Counted from the first letter of the stretch, positions 1-8,093 are shown. The stretch is 8,177 nucleotides of DNA from an uncultured Clostridia bacterium (GCA_947628925.1 CANRBU010000129.1:1-8177); one strand, 5' to 3'. Notes: generated from the letters alone by a model not told the origin. Numbers and translations: made by a program.

Positions 1-2511
1 CAAGAAAATATATCAATTACACATGATGATAAATCATATAAAATTGTACAAGAAGGAAATTTAGAAAAACAACAAACAATAGATGTAAATTTCAAATTGA
101 ACATACCAGAGAAAATAGGATATAATCAAGAAATTTTCCAAAACACCAAAGTAACGTACACATATGAAGGACAAAATTTAGAAAAAAAATCAAATATCGT
201 ATTATCAACACAAGAAAAAGAAGAAGAACCAGAAACACAACAAATAGAAACAGCTGAAAGTACACCAATAATACAATCAAATGTAACTGAAATACCTTGG
301 GGAAAAGTAGATGTAAAAATACAAGCAAAAACAGGAAACAGCATATTGGAATCAGGTTCAGAAATATTTGAAGGTCAACCTACACGCTATACAGTAACAG
401 TAACAAACAATTCAGACACAGACATACACAATTTTTTATTAGTAGCAGAACATACAAATGCTGAATTCTATGTAGTAAAAGAAACAGAAATGGATTTAAT
501 AGGAGGAAAAGAAGGAGAAAAAATAACTACACAAGTTACAGTAAGAGATGAAGATGCACAAGATGTAACAAAAAGTAAAGATGTGATAAGAGCAGGAGAG
601 ACGGCAACTTTATACTATGAAATTGCCCCAAAGAAAAAGAACGGAACGAAAATCACAGGAACTATAAGTATGTTTGCAGATGAATTAGAAAGAAAGCAAA
701 AGCAAACAGAAACATTTTATATTAAAGATTCTGAAATAGCATTAGAAATTATGAATTCAGTAGAAGAAAATTATCAATTACAAGAAAAAGACAATATAGT
801 ATATTCATTTAAAGTAAGAAATAATTCTAATAAAGAACAAAAAGATATAGAACTAGAAATAACAGCAATTGATAAAATAATATTTGAATCAGGTTGGTAT
901 GAAATATTTACTAACATAGGAACAGAAAATAGCGAATATAAACAAAAAATAGCAGATGCATCAAATATAGAAGTTACGACATCAAGTTCAAATCGAAAAA
1001 TTCTAAAAATTTCAACTTTAAAAGTTGGTGAAACATTAACAATTATGTGGTCTGCAAGAACAGTATCATATAGTGGATCTAATTTTGCAAGTGCAGGAGA
1101 TATAAGTACATATGATATAAATGTACAATGTAAAGCCAAATTAAATGAAAATACATATTATTCAAACACATTAGAAAGAAGAGTATTGCGTACAACAGCT
1201 ATAGTAAATGCAACACAAAAATCAGAAGTACATAAGCAAAATCAAAATGCTTTAAAAAATTATTTAGCAACAGGTGATACAGTAACATATACAGCCCAAA
1301 TTACAAATAATGATTCTGTGTTAAAAACAACTGCAGAATTAATACATGATGTTACAACATCATGTGGAAAAATAAATACAGCATACATTGTTAAAGGAAA
1401 TGGAGAAAAGATTAATGCAAACATACATGGTACAAATTCTTCTATGACACATTTCGAATTAGCACCAAGAGAAAGCGTAGAATATGTTGCTGAAGTTGAG
1501 GTATGGGAAAACCCAGAAGAAGGTATAAATTTAGCAGATGAACTAAAAAGCAATATGTCACTATCATGGACAAGAAGTGGAACATATACCTTAAATACTA
1601 TTAAATATCAACTAGATAGTGTATTAGATGAAGACTATGATGACACAGACATTGAAGATATGGACCCATCAGAAGAACCAGATCATAAACCAAGTAGCCC
1701 AACACCAGAAAATCCAGGAGGTTCAACAGGACAAAATCCAAGTGGTGGACAAGGAGAAAACGGAAGTGGAAGTACAACAACTGAAAAAGGTGGAATTACT
1801 GGTACAGCATGGCTAGATGCAAATCAAAATGGTATAAAAGATTCAGAAGAAAAAGGTTTAGTAAATATTCAAGTACAATTAGTTGATGCAAGTACAGAAG
1901 CAACATTAATGCAAACAACAACAGATGCAAACGGAATATATAAATTTAGTAATATTGAAAACAAAAGCTATATTGTAGTGTTCAAATATGATACAAATTT
2001 ATACAATATTACTCAATATCGCAAGGAAGGAATACCAGACACAGAAAATTCAGATATTATTCAAAAAACAATTAATGGTGAAACAGTTGCAGTAACAGAC
2101 AACATAAAAGTAGAAAATCATGTTATTAGCAATATAGATGCAGGCTTTATTGAAAGATCAAATTTTGATTTAAAAATAAACAAAAGTATCTTAAAAGTAA
2201 CAGTTGAAAATGGGGAAGGCACAAAAGAAACTCGTTTTGACAAAGCAAAATTAGCAAAAGTAGATATACATGCAAAACAAATAGCAGGAAGCAAATTAAC
2301 AATAGAGTATTTAATAGAAGTAACAAATGAAGGAGAAATACCAGGTTATGCAACAGATATTGTTGACTATATGCCAAAAGACTTAATATTTGAACAAACA
2401 GATAATCCAGGCTGGTATCTAGGAAATGATGGCAATTTACACAACATAAGTTTGGAAAAAGAACTTTTGCGGTTCTGGAGAAACAAAACAATTAACACTT
2501 ATACTAACTAA
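1..2511 (+). CDS. Large surface protein with DUF11/Ig-like repeats and SdrD B-like domain, 5' partial, frameshifted at 3' end
   Basis: The frame is open from base 1 with no stop and no ribosome binding site, so the true start lies upstream; a TTG at 97 is not a credible start. Visible codons 1-90 are the end of one beta-rich repeat plus an acidic linker. Three DUF11/Ig-like modules follow (about codons 103-243, 244-397, 399-540), each with the 'Y-x-V/A-x-V/I-x-N-N-S/D' strand typical of DUF11. Next come an Asp/Glu-rich stretch (540-563), a Pro/Gly/Ser linker (564-597) and an SdrD B-like domain (598-718) with a calcium-loop-like motif (D606, N608, N610, G611, D614, E616). A last DUF11 module begins near codon 720. 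After about codon 822 the frame reads a nonsense tail of Arg, Trp, Asn and Thr to the stop, while the conserved continuation lies in the next frame. The likely role is extracellular display or adhesion, inferred from domains. The membrane anchor is lost unless the frame is restored. Confidence 0.85.
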   Translation, partial: QENISITHDDKSYKIVQEGNLEKQQTIDVNFKLNIPEKIGYNQEIFQNTKVTYTYEGQNLEKKSNIVLSTQEKEEEPETQQIETAESTPIIQSNVTEIPWGKVDVKIQAKTGNSILESGSEIFEGQPTRYTVTVTNNSDTDIHNFLLVAEHTNAEFYVVKETEMDLIGGKEGEKITTQVTVRDEDAQDVTKSKDVIRAGETATLYYEIAPKKKNGTKITGTISMFADELERKQKQTETFYIKDSEIALEIMNSVEENYQLQEKDNIVYSFKVRNNSNKEQKDIELEITAIDKIIFESGWYEIFTNIGTENSEYKQKIADASNIEVTTSSSNRKILKISTLKVGETLTIMWSARTVSYSGSNFASAGDISTYDINVQCKAKLNENTYYSNTLERRVLRTTAIVNATQKSEVHKQNQNALKNYLATGDTVTYTAQITNNDSVLKTTAELIHDVTTSCGKINTAYIVKGNGEKINANIHGTNSSMTHFELAPRESVEYVAEVEVWENPEEGINLADELKSNMSLSWTRSGTYTLNTIKYQLDSVLDEDYDDTDIEDMDPSEEPDHKPSSPTPENPGGSTGQNPSGGQGENGSGSTTTEKGGITGTAWLDANQNGIKDSEEKGLVNIQVQLVDASTEATLMQTTTDANGIYKFSNIENKSYIVVFKYDTNLYNITQYRKEGIPDTENSDIIQKTINGETVAVTDNIKVENHVISNIDAGFIERSNFDLKINKSILKVTVENGEGTKETRFDKAKLAKVDIHAKQIAGSKLTIEYLIEVTNEGEIPGYATDIVDYMPKDLIFEQTDNPGWYLGNDGNLHNISLEKELLRFWRNKTINTYTN
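2464..2471 (+). other. Frameshift site joining the two parts of the first surface-protein gene
   Basis: Upstream of here frame 1 reads sensibly (codons 2449-2466, 'SLEKEL'). From 2471 onward frame 2 reads the expected DUF11 continuation ('GSGETKQLTLILTKK'). One extra base, or two missing bases, between about 2456 and 2471 explains this. The stretch contains an A5 run (2456-2460) and a T4 run (2465-2468). Skipping one base at CTT-TTG-C would give 'SLEKELCGSGETK', which keeps the spacing I recall for the family between 'SL' and 'GETK'. Confidence 0.8.
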
Positions 2512-2515
2512 AAAA

Positions 2516-2791
2516 ATGACAGAAAATAGTTTAGGAACAAGTGCAAACATAGCAGAAATAGCAGAAAGTACAAATGAAAAAGGAACAAAAGATTCAGACT
2601 CAACACCATTAAATAGAAAAGATGGGGAAGATGATATTAGCACAGCAGAATTGTTAGTTTCTGTAAAAACAGGTGTAATAACATATATATCACTAGGTAC
2701 AGTAATATTAATTTTTATACTAACATTCATAGGGGTTATAATAAATCAAAAGAAAAAAGGAGGACAAGAAAATGAAGAGCAAATTAACTAA
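2516..2791 (+). pseudogene. Frameshifted 3' part of the upstream surface-protein gene: end of DUF11 module plus membrane anchor
   Basis: This 91-codon frame carries the end of a DUF11 module ('MTENSLGTSANIAEIAE' followed by a D-S-D-S-T-P motif and 'LLVSVKTG'), then one hydrophobic segment (about residues 54-76, 'VITYISLGTVILIF...') and a short Lys-rich tail. That is the usual C-terminus of this type of Clostridial surface protein. Homology-like sequence extends in the same frame upstream of the ATG (bases 2471-2515, 'GSGETKQLTLILTKK'), so the ATG at 2516 is an internal Met and not a native start. No Shine-Dalgarno sequence precedes it. Joined by a +1 shift near 2464-2471, the two parts give at least 930 residues in the window. 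Restart at 2516 after the stop at 2509-2511 is possible but would make only an anchor fragment without a signal peptide. The break may be a sequencing error, a real mutation or, less likely, programmed recoding. Confidence 0.75.
2758..2763 (+). promoter_or_regulatory. Strong ribosome binding site for the 1771-residue protein
   Basis: AGGAGG lies 8 nt before the ATG at 2772, inside the last codons (Lys-Lys-Gly-Gly) of the preceding reading frame. The perfect match and spacing fix the start of the second gene. Its position inside the upstream coding sequence, with a 20-nt overlap, suggests translational coupling. Confidence 0.85.
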
Positions 2792-5700
2792 ATTATTAAT
2801 AGCTATTTTAATCACAACAATTTGTTTAATTTCTTGTGCCTTTTTAAATAAAGCGGAAGGAGCAGGAGAATCAAGTGACAACCAATTTGAAGATCCAAAT
2901 CAATATGATTCGCATTTCTTCGGTAATTTAGCAGAAGCAGCCGCTAAACAAGATCCATCATTTTTCCAATTTGATCCTGCGAAAGTTTTACAAACAGCTA
3001 TAGATAAAGGAGGAATAGAAGTACACTCAGATAGTAGATATGAATGGAACAATGAAGGTGTAGCTTGCGTTAGTGAAGAGGACCACTGGGGAAATACACA
3101 TCAAAAAATAACAACTATACTAGACATAAATGGTGATGGAACAGTAACAGTAACATCTGAAGAAAATGGTAAAGTAACTGCAAAAAAGACAAGAATATAT
3201 GAAAATGAAGAAGCCGTAAAATTAGCATATGAAGTAGCATATTATGCTAAACAATCTATTGAGAGTCAAGAAGATGGTTTTTGGGATGACGAAAACGGAG
3301 GAAATTCTAAATGGAAAACATTACTAAGAAATTGGGGCTTTTCAAGGCAATCAGAATTAGCACAGCAATTAGGATTACCTTCATCCTTATTCCCACATGA
3401 TTATGATAACTCAATAGGTATTACTCTAGAAGACGAACGTAATGAAGCAAGAGAATACGCACAAAAAGTGCTTGATGGTCAAGATGGAAGTTTCCTTACA
3501 GGTAGATTTGTATTTCTAGAAGGATATGCAATTGATGAAAATGGAAATCAAATTATGATGGGCCAAAACAATGTAATATATTCAGGTTCAGATGAACCAA
3601 TGGTAGAAGTGCCTTCATTTACAATTATGAAATTAGATGCGATGGATGGTACCCCAGTAGAAGGTGCTAAATTCAAAATCTACAAAATAGAAAATGGAAA
3701 ACGTCAATTACCAGAACTATATCAAAGAGCAACAAGTCCAAATGGGTTAGTACATGGAAAAAGTAATAGAGTAAAAATAGGAGATGTTCTAGAAATAGTA
3801 GAAGTATCAACACCAGAAGGTTATAAAAAAAGCGGACAAACATCTATGAGAAAACAAGTTGTACAAGGTGAAAATATATGGACATTTTACAACATAAAAG
3901 AAGAGGATGAAGTAGGTCTTAAAATTGTAAAAAAGGATAAAATAAATGAAGAACCAGTACCAGGAGCAGAATTTCATATTTATCGTATGCAAGAAGTAAG
4001 AACAAATGAAGGAATTTATAAAGTATCAAATGGTCAATATGTAAAATTATCAAGTAATGAATTTCCAAACACAACTAAACCAGCATCAACAAACTTTGAT
4101 GGTACAAATTTCACATTAGATCATTCATCAGGAGGAAAAGATTATTGGTATGCTACATCATCTACAGCAGAAGCATTTGGTAATCGTAGTATGTGGAAAA
4201 ATAGTAGAGGAGACGATTATGAATTTACAGATGCTGATGCACCAGTAGATGGAGATCCATATGTAGAGGTCGACTGGGCTGCTGGCTATATCGCAACACA
4301 TCATACATATTCTGAAAGAAGAGAAAGAGAGGTAGAAGTTGAACATGAAAGAACAGTTGAAGTTCCAAAAGTTGATGAAGATGGTAATGAAGTTTTAGAT
4401 GAGGATGGTAATGTAATATACGAAGAAAAAACAGAAAAATATTGGACAACAGAAACAGAAGTATACTGGGTAGATATACCTTGTTATGGTTGGTGTCATC
4501 AAGATGAAACAGAGATACGTTGGCTCGGATTAGTAAAAGTACCATCTGTAAATAGAGGAAGTAACTATTGGAAAAAACACTATGTAAAAGAATTCTATTC
4601 TCAAGGAGGAGGATTTACTGCTACAGAAAATTGTGATTCAGAAAGTTTTAAATGTGTCACAGACCAAAATGGAGAAATTGCAATTTCAAATACAGACACA
4701 ACAGGCATATCAGTAGGACGTAAATATTTTGCACATGAAGTAAAAGCACCAGACGATTATTATCTATACTTAGATGGAGCGGATTTTGGAATAGGAACAA
4801 TTACAGAAACATCAAAGAATGTAGAATGTATAGTAAAAGAAGAAAGATGGACAGGAAATTTCATATTAAATAAAAAAGACTATGATGATAGTAATCATAG
4901 ACTAGATAGAGTAGGATTTAGATTTTACCATGAAAAATACGGTTGGCTAGTGTCGGCAGGAACAGAACCAGAATGTTTTACAGAAGATGAAGGAGGAGCA
5001 ACAGTATATTATACAGATTCTGGTGGAAACATTAGCATCTCAGGAGTTCCAACAGGTGGATGGGCATATATTGAAGATGCTGAAAGTTTAAATAATGCAC
5101 ACTATGGCTTTATTCCAAAACTAGAAGGAGAAGGAAGCTTCTCAGTAGAAAAAGACCAAACAACAAGTTTTGAAGTACAAAATAGAAGGTATCTCATAAG
5201 ACTTTCAGGTGTAGTATGGAATGACGGAGAAGAGGGAAAAAGCTTCTTAAGAGATAACTTGTATGGAACAGGCTCAGATGAACCATGTGCAGGTTGGAAA
5301 GTAGACTTCGTAGCAATAGGACCAAATGGATTACCAGATTCACAATATTGTCAATCAACAACAACAGGTTCAGATGGAACATTTGTATTTAAAGACATTC
5401 CAATTCCATTACTTAATGGAGAAGATGACTCAGAGTGGAGTGGTAATAATTTTACAGGCTATAGTGCAGATATTCAATTTAGCTATAATGGATTCATATA
5501 CCAATGTGTTGATGTGGGGGCATCAAGCAATAGTTCAAAAGCCAGTGAAGGTTCAGACCGTGTAAGACTAAATAATAAATTTGAAACAGTAACAGGTTTA
5601 AATAATAAAGATACTGTAGCTGCAAGTGGTCCGGGAGGTAGTGCAACAGTAACATATACTTTGCAATCAGGTAGAGCAGAAGTACTATCAACTAGCGGAA

Positions 5701-8087
5701 CAGATATAATGGCATCTACAAATAAGGCAGGAACAAGAATATATTATAACAGATCATACATGAACACATTGTCTTATGCAGATAGGGAAGAACTAAAAGA
5801 CAATAATTTAGGTGTATACAAAAGAGCACATATGGATATAGCAGTAACACAAGGACTAGAATGTGTATCTGTTAGAGTAAAAGGACTAGATCACTTATAT
5901 AAACACGGAATAAAAGGTGTAGCAGAAGGACAAGAAATTCCAGACTCATATTTCAGTGAAGGGGTAGGAATACAGTTTGATGATTATAAACAACCTATTT
6001 ATCGAGCTGATGCAAGGTTTGAAGCACCAAGTGGAGAGATGAATGTGCTATTGACATATAAAGTAGCATTAAGAAACCAAAGTGGATCAATTACAACAGC
6101 AGTTAATTCATTAGTAGACTATTATGATAGCAAATATACACCTAATGCAGTAGGTATGAGAGTAGATGAAAAAGGTAATATAGCAGAACCACTAACATTT
6201 AGTGCAAGAAATAATAGTGGTCAAGGAACATATAACTCAATAGACATAAACACATCAAAACTAACGATTAATCCACTAGCAACTCAATATATATACATTC
6301 AATTTAAAATAGATCGCACTACAGCACTAGGAATGTTAGACAATACAAGCCAAAGACTAGAAAATGTAGTGGAAATCACATCATACTCACCTACAAAAGA
6401 TGGTATGCCTTATGCAACAACTGATAAAGATGCTTGTTTGGACAATGTTGTAATTGGAAACTATGATCGTTATGAAGATGATACAAGAGAAGCACCAGGA
6501 GTTCAATTAGTTGAAGCAATAGAAAGGTCAGTTTCAGGAAACATCTTTGAAGACCAAGCATTACCAACTCTATTAGCACAAGGAATCAGACAAGGTGATG
6601 GATATTATGATGAAACAAAAGAAGATATAATAAAAAATCTAGAAGTACAATTAATAGAAATAACAGGAACAGGTTCTTCACAAAGTGAACAAATTTACAA
6701 AAATGCAGATAATGAAGAATACAGAACAAAAGCATTAGATGGAAAATATACATTTGCAGGATTTACACCAGGTAAATATGTAGTAAGGTTCGTTTGGGGA
6801 GATTTAACATCAGATGGAATGGTAACAACAATTGATAATACTGAACAGACACAAATAACACCAATTGATTATAAAGCAACAATTATAGACAAAGACCATT
6901 ATGAAGAAGCAATAGCTAATCCATATTATTATCGAAACAGAACAGAACAAGAAAAGAAGATGTCTTATGGAATTGATGACATAGAAATGAGAAAAATAAT
7001 AGATACAGAATTAAATAGCCATGAAGGAACAGCTAACAACGGATATAATTACAATACAAGAGTAGAACACAGAACAATGAATTCAACTACACCAATAATG
7101 GAATTCAATGTAGAAAAAGATAAAGAAACAAGTAATGAGGCAGAAAGAGGAGAAGATGGCTTAGGACTAAAATATCCAGTAGAAGGAATAAATTTTGGTA
7201 TTATAAGAAGACCAATTCAAAAAATTGATATAGAAAAACGTATAAGCAACATAAAAGTTATTTACTCATCAGGAGAAGTTATTATAAATGCTGACATTGA
7301 TAGAAATGGTAATCTAAGTGGTGAAACAAATTATATAACGTACATGAATGCACCTCATGCAGACCCTAAATATGGAGTTGTAAAAATTGAAATGGACAAC
7401 GAAGTATTAGAAAATACAACAGTAAAAATTACATATGATTATATTTTCAAAAATCAAAGTGAAAAAGACTATCAAACAGAAGAATTCTACAGAAATGGAA
7501 TAGAAGGAACAGATGATGAAATAGTTAGTATATCACCTTCTAAAATTATGGACTATGTAGGAAAGGATGGAGTACTAGATGCGAGTGATTTAGTTAATGC
7601 ACAATGGCTAGTACAAACACCTGATATATTGGAAGGAGTTGTACAAGAAGAAGTTATAGAATCACCTGATATTAAAGAAACAACTGTATATGAAAGTAGA
7701 TTACTTGAAAATGCAAAAGTCAAACCAGGAAGCGAAGCTAAAACTCAAATGGTAATAACAAGAGATTTGGAAACATATAGAGACTTTAATTTAAATAACC
7801 AAACTGAAATTGTAGAATTAAAGAAATCAAAAGTGCCAGGTGAAACAAGTGAAGTTGTATCATCAGGAAGTACAATAGTAGATATAACACCAGGTAACTA
7901 TATACCAAGCGGTTTAACAGCAGTTAGTCAGCTAGATGATGCAATGGCAGAACAAGTAATAATTATACAATCACAAGGTGAAAACAAAAATATAGTTCCA
8001 TATACTATAATCGCAATAATTGCATTATGCTGTGTAGCAGGTGGAATCTATTATATCAAAGAAGAGCTAATTAATAAAGAAAAATAA
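2772..8087 (+). CDS. Giant secreted surface protein with SpaA/Cna-B-like, SdrD B-like and DUF11-like domains, C-terminal membrane anchor
   Basis: A 1771-residue protein with its start fixed by AGGAGG 8 nt upstream. Residues 1-31 form a signal peptide (basic start, Leu/Ile core, A-E-G-A junction; a lipobox-like L19-I20-S21-C22 is also present). Residues about 32-278 form an N-terminal module with Cys99 and a hydrophobic helix pattern recalling thioester-type domains (tentative). SpaA/Cna-B-like domains follow: domain 1 about 280-377 (K287, E344, N374 fit an isopeptide triad), domain 2 about 378-695 (K387, E656, with a large inserted block), domain 3 about 696-806 (K701, E768, N804). Then come an SdrD B-like domain (807-880), DUF11-like modules (about 900-1230), a second SdrD B-like domain (about 1254-1344) with 'GIRQGDGYYDE', and further DUF11-like sequence containing 'FGIIRRP' (about 1470-1720). 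Residues 1742-1763 are hydrophobic, then a short charged tail; no LPXTG is visible. It is probably a cell-surface stalk or adhesin expressed with the overlapping upstream gene. Ligand unknown. Confidence 0.9.
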   Translation: MKSKLTKLLIAILITTICLISCAFLNKAEGAGESSDNQFEDPNQYDSHFFGNLAEAAAKQDPSFFQFDPAKVLQTAIDKGGIEVHSDSRYEWNNEGVACVSEEDHWGNTHQKITTILDINGDGTVTVTSEENGKVTAKKTRIYENEEAVKLAYEVAYYAKQSIESQEDGFWDDENGGNSKWKTLLRNWGFSRQSELAQQLGLPSSLFPHDYDNSIGITLEDERNEAREYAQKVLDGQDGSFLTGRFVFLEGYAIDENGNQIMMGQNNVIYSGSDEPMVEVPSFTIMKLDAMDGTPVEGAKFKIYKIENGKRQLPELYQRATSPNGLVHGKSNRVKIGDVLEIVEVSTPEGYKKSGQTSMRKQVVQGENIWTFYNIKEEDEVGLKIVKKDKINEEPVPGAEFHIYRMQEVRTNEGIYKVSNGQYVKLSSNEFPNTTKPASTNFDGTNFTLDHSSGGKDYWYATSSTAEAFGNRSMWKNSRGDDYEFTDADAPVDGDPYVEVDWAAGYIATHHTYSERREREVEVEHERTVEVPKVDEDGNEVLDEDGNVIYEEKTEKYWTTETEVYWVDIPCYGWCHQDETEIRWLGLVKVPSVNRGSNYWKKHYVKEFYSQGGGFTATENCDSESFKCVTDQNGEIAISNTDTTGISVGRKYFAHEVKAPDDYYLYLDGADFGIGTITETSKNVECIVKEERWTGNFILNKKDYDDSNHRLDRVGFRFYHEKYGWLVSAGTEPECFTEDEGGATVYYTDSGGNISISGVPTGGWAYIEDAESLNNAHYGFIPKLEGEGSFSVEKDQTTSFEVQNRRYLIRLSGVVWNDGEEGKSFLRDNLYGTGSDEPCAGWKVDFVAIGPNGLPDSQYCQSTTTGSDGTFVFKDIPIPLLNGEDDSEWSGNNFTGYSADIQFSYNGFIYQCVDVGASSNSSKASEGSDRVRLNNKFETVTGLNNKDTVAASGPGGSATVTYTLQSGRAEVLSTSGTDIMASTNKAGTRIYYNRSYMNTLSYADREELKDNNLGVYKRAHMDIAVTQGLECVSVRVKGLDHLYKHGIKGVAEGQEIPDSYFSEGVGIQFDDYKQPIYRADARFEAPSGEMNVLLTYKVALRNQSGSITTAVNSLVDYYDSKYTPNAVGMRVDEKGNIAEPLTFSARNNSGQGTYNSIDINTSKLTINPLATQYIYIQFKIDRTTALGMLDNTSQRLENVVEITSYSPTKDGMPYATTDKDACLDNVVIGNYDRYEDDTREAPGVQLVEAIERSVSGNIFEDQALPTLLAQGIRQGDGYYDETKEDIIKNLEVQLIEITGTGSSQSEQIYKNADNEEYRTKALDGKYTFAGFTPGKYVVRFVWGDLTSDGMVTTIDNTEQTQITPIDYKATIIDKDHYEEAIANPYYYRNRTEQEKKMSYGIDDIEMRKIIDTELNSHEGTANNGYNYNTRVEHRTMNSTTPIMEFNVEKDKETSNEAERGEDGLGLKYPVEGINFGIIRRPIQKIDIEKRISNIKVIYSSGEVIINADIDRNGNLSGETNYITYMNAPHADPKYGVVKIEMDNEVLENTTVKITYDYIFKNQSEKDYQTEEFYRNGIEGTDDEIVSISPSKIMDYVGKDGVLDASDLVNAQWLVQTPDILEGVVQEEVIESPDIKETTVYESRLLENAKVKPGSEAKTQMVITRDLETYRDFNLNNQTEIVELKKSKVPGETSEVVSSGSTIVDITPGNYIPSGLTAVSQLDDAMAEQVIIIQSQGENKNIVPYTIIAIIALCCVAGGIYYIKEELINKEK
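4374..4412 (+). repeat. Short imperfect in-frame tandem repeat (24-nt period)
   Basis: Two 15-nt copies, at 4374-4388 and 4398-4412, differ at one base and each encode Asp-Glu-Asp-Gly-Asn. They lie within the charged insertion of the second SpaA-like domain of the large protein. They probably form paired acidic turns of a beta hairpin, or are the trace of a small duplication. Only two copies are present. Confidence 0.5.
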
Positions 8088-8093
8088 CACTAT

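Noticed and set aside
97..99. TTG as the start codon of the first protein
   Set aside because: The same frame is open to base 1, no ribosome binding site precedes the TTG, and the upstream codons read as the same kind of beta-rich surface protein. The gene is simply cut by the window edge.
1628..1816. Plus-strand 62-codon frame, and a similar 79-codon frame at 5326-5565
   Set aside because: Both lie entirely inside larger well-supported genes in another frame, are Gln-rich shadows of Thr/Ser/Gly codons, and lack ribosome binding sites.
2147..2730. Minus-strand open frames opposite the end of gene 1
   Set aside because: They overlap each other and the frameshifted gene, and their Leu/Phe/Ser-rich composition is what the complement of A-rich coding sequence gives. 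No ribosome binding site or family resemblance was seen.
3123..3165. EF-hand loop ('DINGDGTVTV') in the N-terminal module of the large protein
   Set aside because: The loop start fits D-x-N-x-D-G, but position 12 is not Glu or Asp and the flanks are beta-like rather than helical. It is probably a tight turn of a beta hairpin.
4158..4545. Minus-strand open frames opposite the Trp-rich insertion
   Set aside because: They are shadow frames rich in Leu, His and Phe, antisense to a well-supported coding sequence, with no start signal.
7551..7590. Dockerin-like calcium motif ('DYVGKDGVLDASDL') in the large protein
   Set aside because: Only a single copy, the first ligand positions do not fit (D-Y-V-G-K-D), and it lies where DUF11-like proteins have a 'DY' strand followed by a loop. 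Chance resemblance is more likely.
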